Below are positions 15,201-22,839 of a stretch of 64,000 bases of DNA, in pieces. Both the position numbers and the translations under genes were made by a program. The stretch is from Myxococcales bacterium. Lineage in GTDB: Bacteria; UBA10199; 2-02-FULL-44-16; JAAZCA01. The notes beneath the pieces were generated by a model that saw only the letters and a program-made list of their open reading frames with translations, had not been told where the DNA came from and did not search any database. Every line of letters begins with the position of its first letter. Position 1 is the stretch's first letter. The DNA is taken from assembly GCA_012513515.1 (NCBI GenBank), contig JAAZCA010000014.1, positions 1-64,000 on the forward strand. The letters run 5' to 3'.

Positions 15201-17552
15201 ATGGTAAGAGATGACATTCATGGCCAACCTCTTAATCCAATGGCTTACCTTTGTATGCAGCAGCTAAATGCTGTGCGCGAGCCGGTGAATAAGCAAGACA
15301 GCTTTGCGTATTTAACCGACTTAGGCGGCATTGCCGATGGATCGCAGACGGAAAATGCATTCTATTATTTTGCGCCACTATTTCCGCCCGATGAAGAAAC
15401 AAGTCTTAGTGTATATTCTACACTTTTTACTGGAAATAATCGCTATGCGCCAATTACGTTTATGGACAATTTGGTCAATGCGAGCAATGCTTGGACGTTC
15501 TATCTGCCATCTACGGCAAGTGCCCAGTATAATCCCACTTACCCAGAGCGTGTGCAACCGTTCCCAAGTGGCGCAGCCGGATGTTCCCTCTTACCTCCTT
15601 CTCAGCAGAACGTAGTCAGCCAGGATAGAGAGATGTCCGTGCCATTTGCATATGATTTTCTCGATCCAAAGATGCCGCTGGAGGATAACCCCCTGTTCAA
15701 TAAAATAAGCCCTCCGAGCGGCTCTCAGGCCGAGACAACCTACTATCCCTCGACTATAGATTATAAAAAAATCCCCCTTATAAAGGGGCGTGAGATGCCG
15801 GGACCTAGGGAGATGACCGTGATACTGGGGGCCGCTGCGCCATGCGGCAATGGATCTGTAGATGTGTATCTTGGCGAGCAATGCGATCCTATTGCTGACG
15901 ACCCAAGTTCCTCATGTAAGAGCTTGGGATTTGGAGATTCGAGCTCATGCAATGCAAATTGCATGTGTAGCGGATGTGGTGATGGTACGGTGGATTCGAA
16001 TGCGGGAGAGGAATGCGATCTGGGTTCAGAGAATTTTTCAGATACCGATCGTGACGGATGTCGAACCGGATGCAAGTTGCACTCATGCGGTGATGAAGTG
16101 GTTGATTCCGACGAGCAGTGCGAAGGAAATCAGACGCAGGAAGGGTCACACTGCGATCCTGACAAATGCCAGTGGGTTTCAAATACCTGCGGAGATGGGA
16201 TCTTTTCACAGGACGCGACTTACAGCGAAGAATGTGATTACTCAGCCGGTGAAGAGGGCGCCTGCAAAACTGCTGGTTTTGAATGTAGCCAAAGTTGCAT
16301 ATGTGAACCTATTTGCGGCGACAATATCGTAGCAGGCGCTGAGGTTTGCGATGGTACCGCCGGCTGTCAGTCAGGATACACCTGTAACGAAGAATGCAGC
16401 GTATGCGAAAAGGTGCCGGTCTGCGGCGATGGAACTGTCGACCCCGGGGAAACCTGCGGAGAGCTGGGGCTTTCATGTGCTGAAGGTTTTGAATGCATCG
16501 CCCAAGGGCAACCTAATGCCTGCACATGTACGCCGGTGCCGGACTCGTTTTCATCCGACTGCGAGGTGAAGTGCGTAAGCTTCGCAGACGAAGCGGAGAA
16601 GCTCTATTACGATTCACTTAACGAGACCTATTTCCGCGCTCCATCGGGAAGAAAGGACGATTTCTTCTGCCCGAACAACTCCGTCATCCAGATGTCCTGC
16701 CTTGTCGCAGATGCTGCATTCAACGGATCCGTCGGCCCTTGGATGATGGTCCAGAGCAAGGGAATGGTGCTGCATGACATGGCCAAGATCACATCATCGG
16801 ATTTTCCGTTCGATGTCGTAGCCCCGCAGAGCCCGATTCGAATCGCTCCTCTCGCATCCTCCGCGAGCTCCGGCGGAAAAGCCGCTGCGGTCGTCCTCCC
16901 GAACCTGGCCTCGATTCGAGGGAATCTGGAGTTTTCAACCAGCGGAGTCTCGCCGATGGCGGCGACATCTGTGATGGAAAGCACGGCCGGCATAATGACG
17001 ATCAACAACATGATAGAGCATCGTGCAGTCGCTCTAATGCCTTCGAGTTCAAAATCGCAGTCGAGGGATGCTGGCAAGGCTGCTGCGGCCCCTGCCGTAC
17101 ATTACACGAGGCTTCGGGCCTATCCGGAACCGACCCACACTACGATAGAGAGCTGGCCGAAGGATCTCGATCCTGAGAAGCTCTATGTCGAGAATCGGCT
17201 GAAACCGGATTATGTCAGGAGCATAATTGAAACTCGTAAAAAGGAAGGGGCAAAGGGAACCCGCGATATCGCCCTGGGAATTTCTGACGATGTCGGCATA
17301 TACGAGATGTCGATATTGCAGGAGACCTATGGTGAAAAGAGCAGCGGCACTACGGCGGTCAACTATTCATTCTATGCTGGGCCCGTATCTTCGATCTCCG
17401 AAGGGGGCGCAGGATGCGGAAAGTGCTCGATATCCGAGAATTCTGGCTTCAATGCCAGGGCCGCCACACCTATATTGCTGGCAGTGCTGTTGTCGGCACT
17501 CGCCCTTGGCGCAGTAAGGGTGAGGGTTAGCGTGAGGTCGAAAAGGAAGTAG
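12249..17552 (+). CDS. very large secreted protein with Cys-rich DUF4215-like repeats and a C-terminal anchor
   Basis: The protein has 1767 aa. Residues 1-23 form a signal peptide ending LFAA. Residues about 640-755 contain two Asp-rich segments (GNLDGDSCQDIVV; IGNFVGELGNKKRNDIAVG) resembling FG-GAP/integrin-alpha repeats. Residues about 1197-1437 hold at least six Cys-rich repeats of the CGDGTVD..GE.CD type (DUF4215-like, common in Myxococcota and other deltaproteobacterial lineages). The tail has a GCGKC motif (about 1720), then a hydrophobic helix (about 1739-1757) and a basic end (VRSKRK), the architecture of proteobacterial C-terminal sorting tails such as MYXO-CTERM. Export and surface anchoring are likely; a ligand or enzymatic role is not visible. 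GGAGG precedes ATG 12249. The central third has lower GC and rarer codons than the C-terminal part. Confidence 0.85.
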   Translation: MKKITILILSVIAIAAAYPLFAAQDFGFSDPIPVVGDNPNDPGGTSAVRMYFFNHPAYTGDSNFSSSYEIDKKVSDVIAVPGSVRIGEPTAIYLPAFGYDKSNMPKLKSTLGLGPRNLTLKFAEDKEITRYLVMRPSTKPNRHGRSVVLADIRKTKSGEYQSLSLGNDRQYIGYAGNYIAPYLSASGKSDHPALFKSASSAYFKWCSRSNNMGIYFECAEEDTIEEIDDILAYDLVPPVDASLMITPVFDPLQIHVGGTTAERGYLLKNGQSTKGFYALNAATTGAEQRKGEFRKGEFNFALISPLSFFYKGNYDKYRFLGYSSLQDYVIDMTAFPENNSSLGGLNPEDWFDLLYKKVDEPKDFSSIFMLYSLGLINLPYATANTVSSETRTAESLQTISDIIAPAYITNPWFPVAANPVAVVRDSSQDVATLYYNTLFSWNDFLLTPYGRPTIFKDMDVHRMKELVGFKKTDGSFTSLEDWSGYEFFYPSKVVVPVVIWGVGDVDIAQYETSNPSSIITPKTVALVDYGASSHPGIFNMAHLQDRSRIPKDYLLLPSSIANNRGFAGMIYVIDKNDTESQLHMKSWKWTEELGNADDVRKRFALRPREEIYTEIPFRVPSKAIMIPPYDGDPNVVPYQLATGNLDGDSCQDIVVSYRSAEMVTDIPTKNYTDFHVSYPNLFSIIFRSPLKDGSCPFSTSDKYWDPDGITVVHKTLPILGGNTAGNAAVSAVSIGNFVGELGNKKRNDIAVGNLNLEKDADGNFAGFVYVFANSEDDIDRTTGKPIFSSPNTGYDPTTGIGAIRIKAGFKSHPDSTDKWGVGYLTTDSVSVEEYDNIGAISGLPLILPSLACPVSGSDTTRAVSVHEGMLATLYARMSESIGCDEIISANENNLNQSSCMDSTHKMEYPFQKFGMPLPQRCAPREGVCGAGLVEEATNYKLPLWSDIDCPTQCSKWENLCLLSQMDQNLTSSSEPYMGLGGNFCMVRDDIHGQPLNPMAYLCMQQLNAVREPVNKQDSFAYLTDLGGIADGSQTENAFYYFAPLFPPDEETSLSVYSTLFTGNNRYAPITFMDNLVNASNAWTFYLPSTASAQYNPTYPERVQPFPSGAAGCSLLPPSQQNVVSQDREMSVPFAYDFLDPKMPLEDNPLFNKISPPSGSQAETTYYPSTIDYKKIPLIKGREMPGPREMTVILGAAAPCGNGSVDVYLGEQCDPIADDPSSSCKSLGFGDSSSCNANCMCSGCGDGTVDSNAGEECDLGSENFSDTDRDGCRTGCKLHSCGDEVVDSDEQCEGNQTQEGSHCDPDKCQWVSNTCGDGIFSQDATYSEECDYSAGEEGACKTAGFECSQSCICEPICGDNIVAGAEVCDGTAGCQSGYTCNEECSVCEKVPVCGDGTVDPGETCGELGLSCAEGFECIAQGQPNACTCTPVPDSFSSDCEVKCVSFADEAEKLYYDSLNETYFRAPSGRKDDFFCPNNSVIQMSCLVADAAFNGSVGPWMMVQSKGMVLHDMAKITSSDFPFDVVAPQSPIRIAPLASSASSGGKAAAVVLPNLASIRGNLEFSTSGVSPMAATSVMESTAGIMTINNMIEHRAVALMPSSSKSQSRDAGKAAAAPAVHYTRLRAYPEPTHTTIESWPKDLDPEKLYVENRLKPDYVRSIIETRKKEGAKGTRDIALGISDDVGIYEMSILQETYGEKSSGTTAVNYSFYAGPVSSISEGGAGCGKCSISENSGFNARAATPILLAVLLSALALGAVRVRVSVRSKRK

Positions 17553-17576
17553 GGCGTTAAAATAGAAGTATCTTCT

Positions 17577-17624
17577 TCGGGGGAGATGTAATCGCTTCGT
17601 GCGGCCGTGTCCCCCGAGTTTTTT
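17577..17624 (+). terminator. probable intrinsic terminator of the large secreted protein gene
   Basis: Stem TCGGGGGA (17577-17584) pairs with TCCCCCGA (17610-17617) around a 25-nt loop that itself contains CGC/GCG, followed by GTTTTTT (17618-17624). It lies 25 nt after the stop codon. Confidence 0.7.
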
Positions 17625-17640
17625 CAGGCATTCTTAAAAT

Positions 17641-17690
17641 CGACCATGGACAATTGGCCTCTGTTTTTTCCAGTCACGGCTGTTGCTGGA
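17641..17690. repeat. dispersed intergenic repeat, module C
   Basis: CGACCATGGACAATTGGCCT...CAGTCACGGCTGTT closely matches 20255-20302 and 32002-32049 (CGACCATGGACAATTGACCT...CAGTCACGCTTGTT). Confidence 0.75.
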
Positions 17691-17695
17691 GGGGG

Positions 17696-17800
17696 TCGAA
17701 TCCTGATCGCTGATCCCTGATCTTTGATCAGCATTTTGTAAGATTAGCTTATATTCGAAAACATCCTTATTAAGATTAAGATCAGGATCAAGATTAAGAT
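17696..17800. repeat. 105-bp direct repeat, left copy
   Basis: Begins TCGAATCCTGATCGCTGATC and ends AGATTAAGAT; the same 105 bp occurs at 18603-18707 with two mismatches and in the same orientation. The pair flanks the two divergent four-helix-bundle genes. Confidence 0.9.
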
Positions 17801-17826
17801 GAAGATTAAGATTAAGAGGAAGATTA
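17766..17826. repeat. AAGATT hexanucleotide tract
   Basis: About ten imperfect AAGATT/AAGATC/AAGAGG units in a row. They create a false Asn-Leu-rich reading frame on the minus strand. Part of the tract lies in the 105-bp direct repeat. Confidence 0.75.
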
Positions 17827-17827
17827 A

Positions 17828-18178
17828 TCAAAATATCGGATTAAATTTTTTCATATTGATGATCATAGCATAAGCCCTGCGAAGCAGCGTTTTTAGTTCT
17901 TCCTGATACTTGGCGGATATATATCCATAAGCCGATAGGATATCGATGATCGAGGCGACCTCGGCTATTGAGCCTGGGGAGATATCGAAAAACCGATTTC
18001 TGTCTTTTTGGGACTTTCTGCCATTTCCTTCCGCTAAGTTAAGCAGGGTGCTGGAAAGGGCTCGTTTAAGCTGATCCTCCAGATAGTAATTTCCCCTTGG
18101 AAGAGATCCTATTAGCTCTGGCATTCTTTTTGCGACCGAAAGCAAAAGTCCGTAGCAGTTAAGCCGCTGATGATTCAT
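17828..18178 (-). CDS. four-helix bundle protein (23S rRNA-IVS/S23-like family)
   Basis: A 116-aa all-helical protein with the family's hallmark core: YYLEDQLKRALSSTLLNLAEG then NGRKSQKDRNRFFDIS and GSIAEVASIIDIL. Members of this family (TIGR02436-type) are found inside 23S rRNA intervening sequences, alone in intergenic regions, or as Avd-like helpers of diversity-generating reverse transcriptases. No rRNA or reverse transcriptase is present here. ATG 18178 has GGAGGAGG six bases upstream. It is divergent from, and clearly paralogous to, the gene at 18264-18599 (long identical blocks VAKRMPELIGS, DQLKRALSS, AEGNGRKS). Biochemical function is unknown. Confidence 0.8.
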   Translation of the reverse strand: MNHQRLNCYGLLLSVAKRMPELIGSLPRGNYYLEDQLKRALSSTLLNLAEGNGRKSQKDRNRFFDISPGSIAEVASIIDILSAYGYISAKYQEELKTLLRRAYAMIINMKKFNPIF

Positions 18179-18193
18179 TTAAAACCTCCTCCT

Positions 18194-18251
18194 TGTGATT
18201 TTAATTTCAAAACCTCCCGACCGGCTGAGAGGTTTTGAAATTAAAATCACA
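18194..18251. repeat. perfect 23-bp-arm palindrome between the divergent four-helix-bundle genes
   Basis: Left arm 18194-18216 begins TGTGATTTTAATTTC and ends AAAACCTC; right arm 18229-18251 is its exact reverse complement; the loop is 12 bp (18217-18228). Ribosome-binding sites of the two genes lie just outside the arms (18185-18192 minus, 18255-18259 plus). It could be an operator, an mRNA hairpin in both leaders, or a recombination scar. Confidence 0.9.
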
Positions 18252-18263
18252 GATGGAGGGGTT

Positions 18264-18599
18264 ATGTTCGGACATCAGCGGCTTTACTGCTACAATCTTT
18301 GCCTTGGGGTGGCAAAAAGGATGCCAGAGCTAATCGGATCATGGCCATCGGGGTCAGGATATCTCGTGGATCAGCTTAAACGGGCCCTTTCGAGCGTTAT
18401 ACTGAATATCGCTGAAGGAAATGGTAGAAAGTCGATAAAGGAGAGAAGACGGTTTTTCGATATCGCGATAGGTTCTGCTGCCGAAGTATCCTCTATCTTC
18501 GATGTCGCCAGAGCTTATGGATATATCACCGAGCCAGTCTATGAGGAGCTTCAGTCGGAGCTGCTTCAGGTGGTGAGGATGCTATACAAGCTGAAGTAA
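18264..18599 (+). CDS. four-helix bundle protein (23S rRNA-IVS/S23-like family), second copy
   Basis: A 111-aa paralogue of the divergent gene at 17828-18178, sharing VAKRMPELIGS, YLVDQLKRALSSVILNIAEG and NGRKS, with a conservative C-terminal half (FFDIAIGSAAEVSSIFDVARAYGYI). The start is ATG 18264 with GGAGGGG just upstream; the frame is open further upstream but that part runs through the palindrome and has no ribosome-binding site. The stop is three bases before the right copy of the 105-bp direct repeat. The two proteins may form a hetero-oligomeric bundle, or the pair may be an inverted gene duplication. No catalytic residues are recognisable. Confidence 0.8.
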   Translation: MFGHQRLYCYNLCLGVAKRMPELIGSWPSGSGYLVDQLKRALSSVILNIAEGNGRKSIKERRRFFDIAIGSAAEVSSIFDVARAYGYITEPVYEELQSELLQVVRMLYKLK

Positions 18600-18602
18600 T
18601 CC

Positions 18603-18707
18603 TCGAATCCTGATCCCTAATCCCTGATCTTTGATCAGCATTTTGTAAGATTAGCTTATATTCGAAAACATCCTTATTAAGATTAAGATCAGGATCAAGA
18701 TTAAGAT
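18603..18707. repeat. 105-bp direct repeat, right copy
   Basis: Same sequence and orientation as 17696-17800, with two substitutions near the left end (CGCTGAT against CCCTAAT). Confidence 0.9.
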
Positions 18708-18727
18708 TCGGGGATGACACCATGAAT

Positions 18728-18779
18728 GTCATTCCCGCATGCTGTAAGCCGCCGCTAACGCGGGGCAAACGGGAATCCC
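18728..18779. repeat. dispersed intergenic repeat, module B
   Basis: GTCATTCCCGCATGCTGTAAG followed by CCGCCGCTAACGCGGGGCAAACGGGAATCCC, nearly the same as 7616-7666. Confidence 0.8.
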
Positions 18780-18845
18780 TTGCCAATCGTTCAGCAGTTA
18801 CGAGTCACCAGTCACAGCTTTTTACCCAATAATCTCTTGTAATCA

Positions 18846-18873
18846 TTGACTTCTTTCTTTTTCTCAATAAGAT
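18846..18873 (+). promoter_or_regulatory. probable sigma-70-type promoter of the OmpA-family gene
   Basis: TTGACT (18846-18851), 16-bp spacer, TAAGAT (18868-18873), 37 bp before the start codon. Confidence 0.55.
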
Positions 18874-18910
18874 CACCGCAAATTCAAGAAGTTAAAGCGG
18901 GGGAGGAAAA

Positions 18911-20233
18911 ATGGCGAAAGTACGAGTCGTGTTGGTTCTTGCAGTGGCGGTTTTTGCGGCCGTCCTCTTTATCTCAAAAGCGGTCGAAGCGGGACACAGC
19001 CCGGATGTGGTGACCTTCAACCCGGTCACGGATGGCGGAAAGTACAACGTCATCCACCAGTCGAAAACCTTGCCACAGTGGGGATTCAACGTCGGAATGA
19101 CCTTCGATTATGCCTACGAGCCGTATGAAAAAGCCACCGCCGCCGGAACGAGGATAATCGGGATAGTTGACGACCTCATGATGACCAACGTCCACGGGGC
19201 TATCGGCTGGACCGACTGGTGGTCGATGGGCGCAAATCTTCCTGTCGCGATTTGGCAAACCTGGTTTGATCCAAACCTTCCCATTGCCACCGTGCAAAAG
19301 GAGAACAAATACGGAAAACTCGGCGATGCGCGCCTCGAGATGAAATTTCGCCTTCTCGACATCGAAAGACACCACGTCGGCTTGGCGCTGGTTCCCTATA
19401 TGTATTTTCCAACCGGACATTGGCAGACCTATCTCGGCAACGATATGTGGAGCCCCGGCGGAACTCTGGTTTTCGATGCCGATATAAAGAACCGCGTCTT
19501 TCTCTCTCTGAACGTCGGTTACAGGATGTATAAATATGTCCGTTACGATACGACAAACCCGAATGCGTTTCTTGATGACACCCTCAGCATGGGGGGAGGG
19601 ATAAATGTCAGAATCAATGACACCTGGGCAATCACCGGTGAGGCATGGAGCGAGTCAGTCATAAAATCCCTCTTCAAGAACCAGCTTCAGAATCCCTCGG
19701 AGTTTTTGGTCGGGACCAAAATCACTCCGCAAGGTGCGGCGAAGGGGTTGGGAATCACAGTCGGCGGAGGAAGGGCGATCACTACCGGCATAGGCGATCC
19801 TGATTTTCGCGTCCTGGTCGGCGTAAACTATCGCTACGATCGTGAGCCGCCGCCGCCGCCGCCAGTTGAAGTTGAAGCAGCGGTAGAAGAAAAGATCATC
19901 ATCACCCAGAAGATTCACTTCGAGTTCAACAAGGCCGTCATAAGGCCAGTTTCTTATCCAATTCTCGACGATGTCGTGATGTTGCTGCAGCAGAATCCGC
20001 AGCTGGGGCTTATCCGTGTTGAAGGCCACACCGACTGGATCGGGAACGATGCCTACAACCAGCGGCTGTCGGAAAAGAGGGCGAACTCCGTCCGCGAGTA
20101 TCTGATCAGCAAGGGGATAGAGCCGTACAGGCTTCAGGCTGTCGGATATGGCGAGTCCAGGCCGATCGCCGACAACAATACCACAAAGGGGCGCGCCCGC
20201 AATAGGCGAACGGAATTTACGGTCGTGCAGTAA
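18911..20233 (+). CDS. OmpA-family outer-membrane protein
   Basis: A 440-aa exported protein. Residues 1-27 form a signal peptide ending AVEAG. Residues about 30-310 look like an outer-membrane beta-barrel: alternating aromatic strands such as GFNVGMTFDYAYEP and VFLSLNVGYRMYKY. A poly-proline linker (about 313-318) leads to an OmpA C-terminal peptidoglycan-binding domain with IHFEFNKAVIRP, VEGHTDWIGND, LSEKRANSVREYL and GYGESRPIADN. This anchors the outer membrane to the cell wall and may form a pore. ATG 18911 follows GGGGGAGG. Monocistronic by context: it has its own promoter upstream and repeats on both sides. Confidence 0.9.
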   Translation: MAKVRVVLVLAVAVFAAVLFISKAVEAGHSPDVVTFNPVTDGGKYNVIHQSKTLPQWGFNVGMTFDYAYEPYEKATAAGTRIIGIVDDLMMTNVHGAIGWTDWWSMGANLPVAIWQTWFDPNLPIATVQKENKYGKLGDARLEMKFRLLDIERHHVGLALVPYMYFPTGHWQTYLGNDMWSPGGTLVFDADIKNRVFLSLNVGYRMYKYVRYDTTNPNAFLDDTLSMGGGINVRINDTWAITGEAWSESVIKSLFKNQLQNPSEFLVGTKITPQGAAKGLGITVGGGRAITTGIGDPDFRVLVGVNYRYDREPPPPPPVEVEAAVEEKIIITQKIHFEFNKAVIRPVSYPILDDVVMLLQQNPQLGLIRVEGHTDWIGNDAYNQRLSEKRANSVREYLISKGIEPYRLQAVGYGESRPIADNNTTKGRARNRRTEFTVVQ

Positions 20234-20252
20234 ATTTCAAGAAGCAAACTAA

Positions 20253-20403
20253 CTTCGACCATGGACAATTGACCTCTGTTTTTCCCAGTCACGCTTGTTA
20301 CGGGATCCCCGATAGAACCATTCGGGGATGACGACCTTTTCGACACTCGGGGATGACAATCACGCCGTCATTCCCGCGGTTTTAAGCCGCCGCTAACGCG
20401 GGG
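20253..20403. repeat. composite of modules C, A and B
   Basis: Module C at 20253-20302, module A at 20303-20332, a second half A (CTCGGGGATGAC, 20346-20357) and module B at 20367-20403. The order C-A-B shows that the modules travel together. Confidence 0.8.
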
Positions 20404-20459
20404 TTCCGACTGTTTCTTAACCTTGATTTTCACTGAAAAATCGATTCTACCTGGCCAGG

Positions 20460-22601
20460 ATGGCTAATAAATTCACAGAACGGGCTCCACTTGCGACCCC
20501 TGTGCAGTACGTAAAAGGGGTTGGTCCGGTCTTGGCAGGGAAGCTCCTCAAGATGGGGATCTTGACCGTTGGAGATCTCCTCGCGGTAACTCCCATCAGA
20601 TATCTTGACCGCAGGAATCTCATCAAGATTTCAGAACTCACTCCCGGGAAGGATCGAACGATCGCCGGCGAGATAGTGAGAAGCAATATAGCTTTTATGG
20701 GACGGCGTAAAAAAAGAATTTATGAACTGGTTGTCGATGACGGCACCGGCAAGGTCTCCGCGAAATTTTTTCATTTCAGGCAGAGCTATTTCGAAGATCG
20801 TTACAGGGTTGGAAGCCGGATTCTGCTATCCGGAGAGGCGAGCGCATTTTCGCAGCGCCTGCAATTCATCCATCCGGAAACGGAAATTCTGGGGGAAGGG
20901 GATGATGCCGCCTCGATAGGAAGAATAATCCCGGTTTATCCCCTGACCGAGGGACTCTACCAAAAGACCATGCGCAAGATAATCAGAAATGCATGGGACA
21001 GATTCAACGGGCACATAAAGCCGATCTTCCCAGAAAAATTTACCGAAAAATTCAATTTGGCCGATCCTTGGAAGTGCCTTCAGGAGATGCATTTCCCGTC
21101 GAACGATCTCGACCCGGAGCTGCTTACCATAGGGCGTTCGATAGCGCACAGGACGCTTATATTCGACGAGTTTTTCTTTCTGGAACTTGGGCTGGCGCTT
21201 CGAAGAAAAAATCATTCGGTGAAACCGGGGATCGCGTTTCCAAGGAATGATGAAATTCACAGCAAATTCATATCATCTCTGCCTTTCGAACTTACGGCGG
21301 CTCAGAAGAGGGTGACAGACGAAATATTCAACGACATGAGTTCCCCAAGGCCGATGAACCGGCTCCTGCAGGGGGACGTCGGCAGCGGCAAGACGGTCGT
21401 GGCCCTCATTGCCGCCCTCAGGGCGATATCGGCGGGATATCAGGCTGCGATAATGGCCCCAACAGAAATTCTGGCGGAACAGCATTTTTTGACGATAGAT
21501 CGCTTCGCTAAAAACGGCGGATTCAACTATGCGCTTTTGACCAGCTCGGTGAAGGGCTTCGAGCGGGAAAAAATTATCGCAGGCCTCGCAGACGGATCGA
21601 TATCGCTTGCGGTTGGAACGCATGCGCTGATTCAGGAAGGGGTTAAATTTCAAAAGCTTGGCTTTATAACGGTGGACGAGCAGCACAGATTCGGCGTCAT
21701 GCAGCGCGCTGAGATCAGGGATAAGGGTTCTCCTGAAAACGCCGATCGCGGCTGGCCGGACATACTCATAATGACTGCGACTCCTATACCGAGGACGCTG
21801 GCGATGACTCTCTACGGAGACCTCGATGTTTCGGTGATAGATGAACTTCCAAAGGGAAGAAAGCCGATTGTTACTCGCTTATACGAGGAGCATAATCGAA
21901 AGAAGCTCTATGACGGTATGCTGCATGAATTGAAAAGCGGCAGACAGGTGTACGTAGTCTATCCTCTTATAGAGGAGAGCGAAAAGGTCGATCTGAAAAA
22001 TGCGACCGACATGTCAAAGGAAATTGCGCGCATCTTCGAACCGCAGTTTAAAGTTGAGCTGCTCCACGGGAGGATGGCTGGCGAGCGCAAAGAGGAGATC
22101 ATGCGCGCATTCAAGGAAAATCGCGTTCATATTCTTGTGGCGACTTCGGTCGTAGAAGTTGGCGTCGATGTTCCCAACGCATCGGTGATGGTGATCGAAC
22201 ACGCCGAGCGCTTCGGCCTTTCGCAGCTCCATCAGCTGCGCGGTCGCGTCGGTCGCAGCGAGCACCAGTCCTATTGCATATTGATGACCAATTACAGGAG
22301 AACCGAGGAGTCGGGGACCAGGCTCGCCGTTATGCTTGAGACGACCGACGGCTTCAAAATCGCGGAGGAGGATCTCGCTATAAGGGGGCCCGGGGAATTT
22401 CTCGGCACGAGACAGTCCGGACTTCCACCATTTAGAATTGCAAACCTTGCGCGCGATGTTGGAATACTGTCGCAGGCGAGGCAGGCGGCTTTCGATTTGA
22501 TAGCCGCCGACCCCAAACTTTCAGCTGCGGAAAATTTGCGGATAAAAGAAGTTCTGCTGTCGCGCTGGGCTGGAAGGATGAATCTGGCGGATATATCGTG
22601 A
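20460..22601 (+). CDS. recG: ATP-dependent DNA helicase RecG
   Basis: Superfamily 2 helicase that regresses stalled replication forks and processes Holliday junctions. Seen: N-terminal wedge/OB region with VQYVKGVGPVLAGKL, Walker A GDVGSGKT (residues 305-312), APTEILAEQH, the DEQHRFGVMQR box, TATPIPRTLAM, and the C-terminal LRGRVGRSEHQSYC and GPGEFLGTRQSGLP blocks. The protein has 713 aa, slightly longer than the E. coli one. Ribosome-binding signals before ATG 20460 are poor (CCAGG abuts the start), so the start is the least certain part. It is followed by a repeat-rich spacer and is not visibly in an operon. Confidence 0.95.
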   Translation: MANKFTERAPLATPVQYVKGVGPVLAGKLLKMGILTVGDLLAVTPIRYLDRRNLIKISELTPGKDRTIAGEIVRSNIAFMGRRKKRIYELVVDDGTGKVSAKFFHFRQSYFEDRYRVGSRILLSGEASAFSQRLQFIHPETEILGEGDDAASIGRIIPVYPLTEGLYQKTMRKIIRNAWDRFNGHIKPIFPEKFTEKFNLADPWKCLQEMHFPSNDLDPELLTIGRSIAHRTLIFDEFFFLELGLALRRKNHSVKPGIAFPRNDEIHSKFISSLPFELTAAQKRVTDEIFNDMSSPRPMNRLLQGDVGSGKTVVALIAALRAISAGYQAAIMAPTEILAEQHFLTIDRFAKNGGFNYALLTSSVKGFEREKIIAGLADGSISLAVGTHALIQEGVKFQKLGFITVDEQHRFGVMQRAEIRDKGSPENADRGWPDILIMTATPIPRTLAMTLYGDLDVSVIDELPKGRKPIVTRLYEEHNRKKLYDGMLHELKSGRQVYVVYPLIEESEKVDLKNATDMSKEIARIFEPQFKVELLHGRMAGERKEEIMRAFKENRVHILVATSVVEVGVDVPNASVMVIEHAERFGLSQLHQLRGRVGRSEHQSYCILMTNYRRTEESGTRLAVMLETTDGFKIAEEDLAIRGPGEFLGTRQSGLPPFRIANLARDVGILSQARQAAFDLIAADPKLSAAENLRIKEVLLSRWAGRMNLADIS

Positions 22602-22606
22602 CAGCC

Positions 22607-22718
22607 GTGACTCGTAACTGGTGAACGGTTGGAACCCCGCGGTAGCGGCGGCTTAATGCCGCGGGAATGACATTCATAGTGTCATCCCCGAATGACGAGA
22701 AGGTCGTCATCCCCAGTG
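22607..22718. repeat. repeat block left of the ATPase cassette
   Basis: Bases 22607-22635 (a 29-nt unit starting GTGACTCGTAACTGG) recur exactly at 24389-24417. An inverted module B follows at 22631-22671, then half A units (GTCATCCCCGAATG, AGAAGGTCGTCATCCCC) to 22718. Confidence 0.8.
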
Positions 22719-22839
22719 TAAACAGAGATCTTGTTGTAACATGCTGAAATTAAACGATAAATCTGCATTATAAGCTTGTTATATGGTATGATATGTTAGT
22801 AATTGATTTTTTTACAGTATTATAATATAGTAGTGATCT

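Larger units (their letters stand above)
18600..18910. other. 311-bp non-coding spacer made of repeat modules and a promoter
   Basis: From left to right: the 105-bp repeat copy (18603-18707), a half module A (CGGGGATGAC, 18709-18718), module B (18728-18779), then about 60 bp without recognisable structure and a promoter at 18846-18873. No gene is apparent. Confidence 0.7.

Noticed and set aside
17634-18786. Minus-strand frames at 17634-17831 and 18526-18786 giving Asn/Leu/Asp-rich peptides (NLNLDPDLNLN)
   Set aside because: They come from the AAGATT hexanucleotide tract inside the 105-bp direct repeat and have no ribosome-binding site.
22803-22826. TTGATT...TATAAT as a full promoter for the ATPase
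   Set aside because: The spacer is only 12 bp; the TATAAT may be used but the -35 assignment fails.
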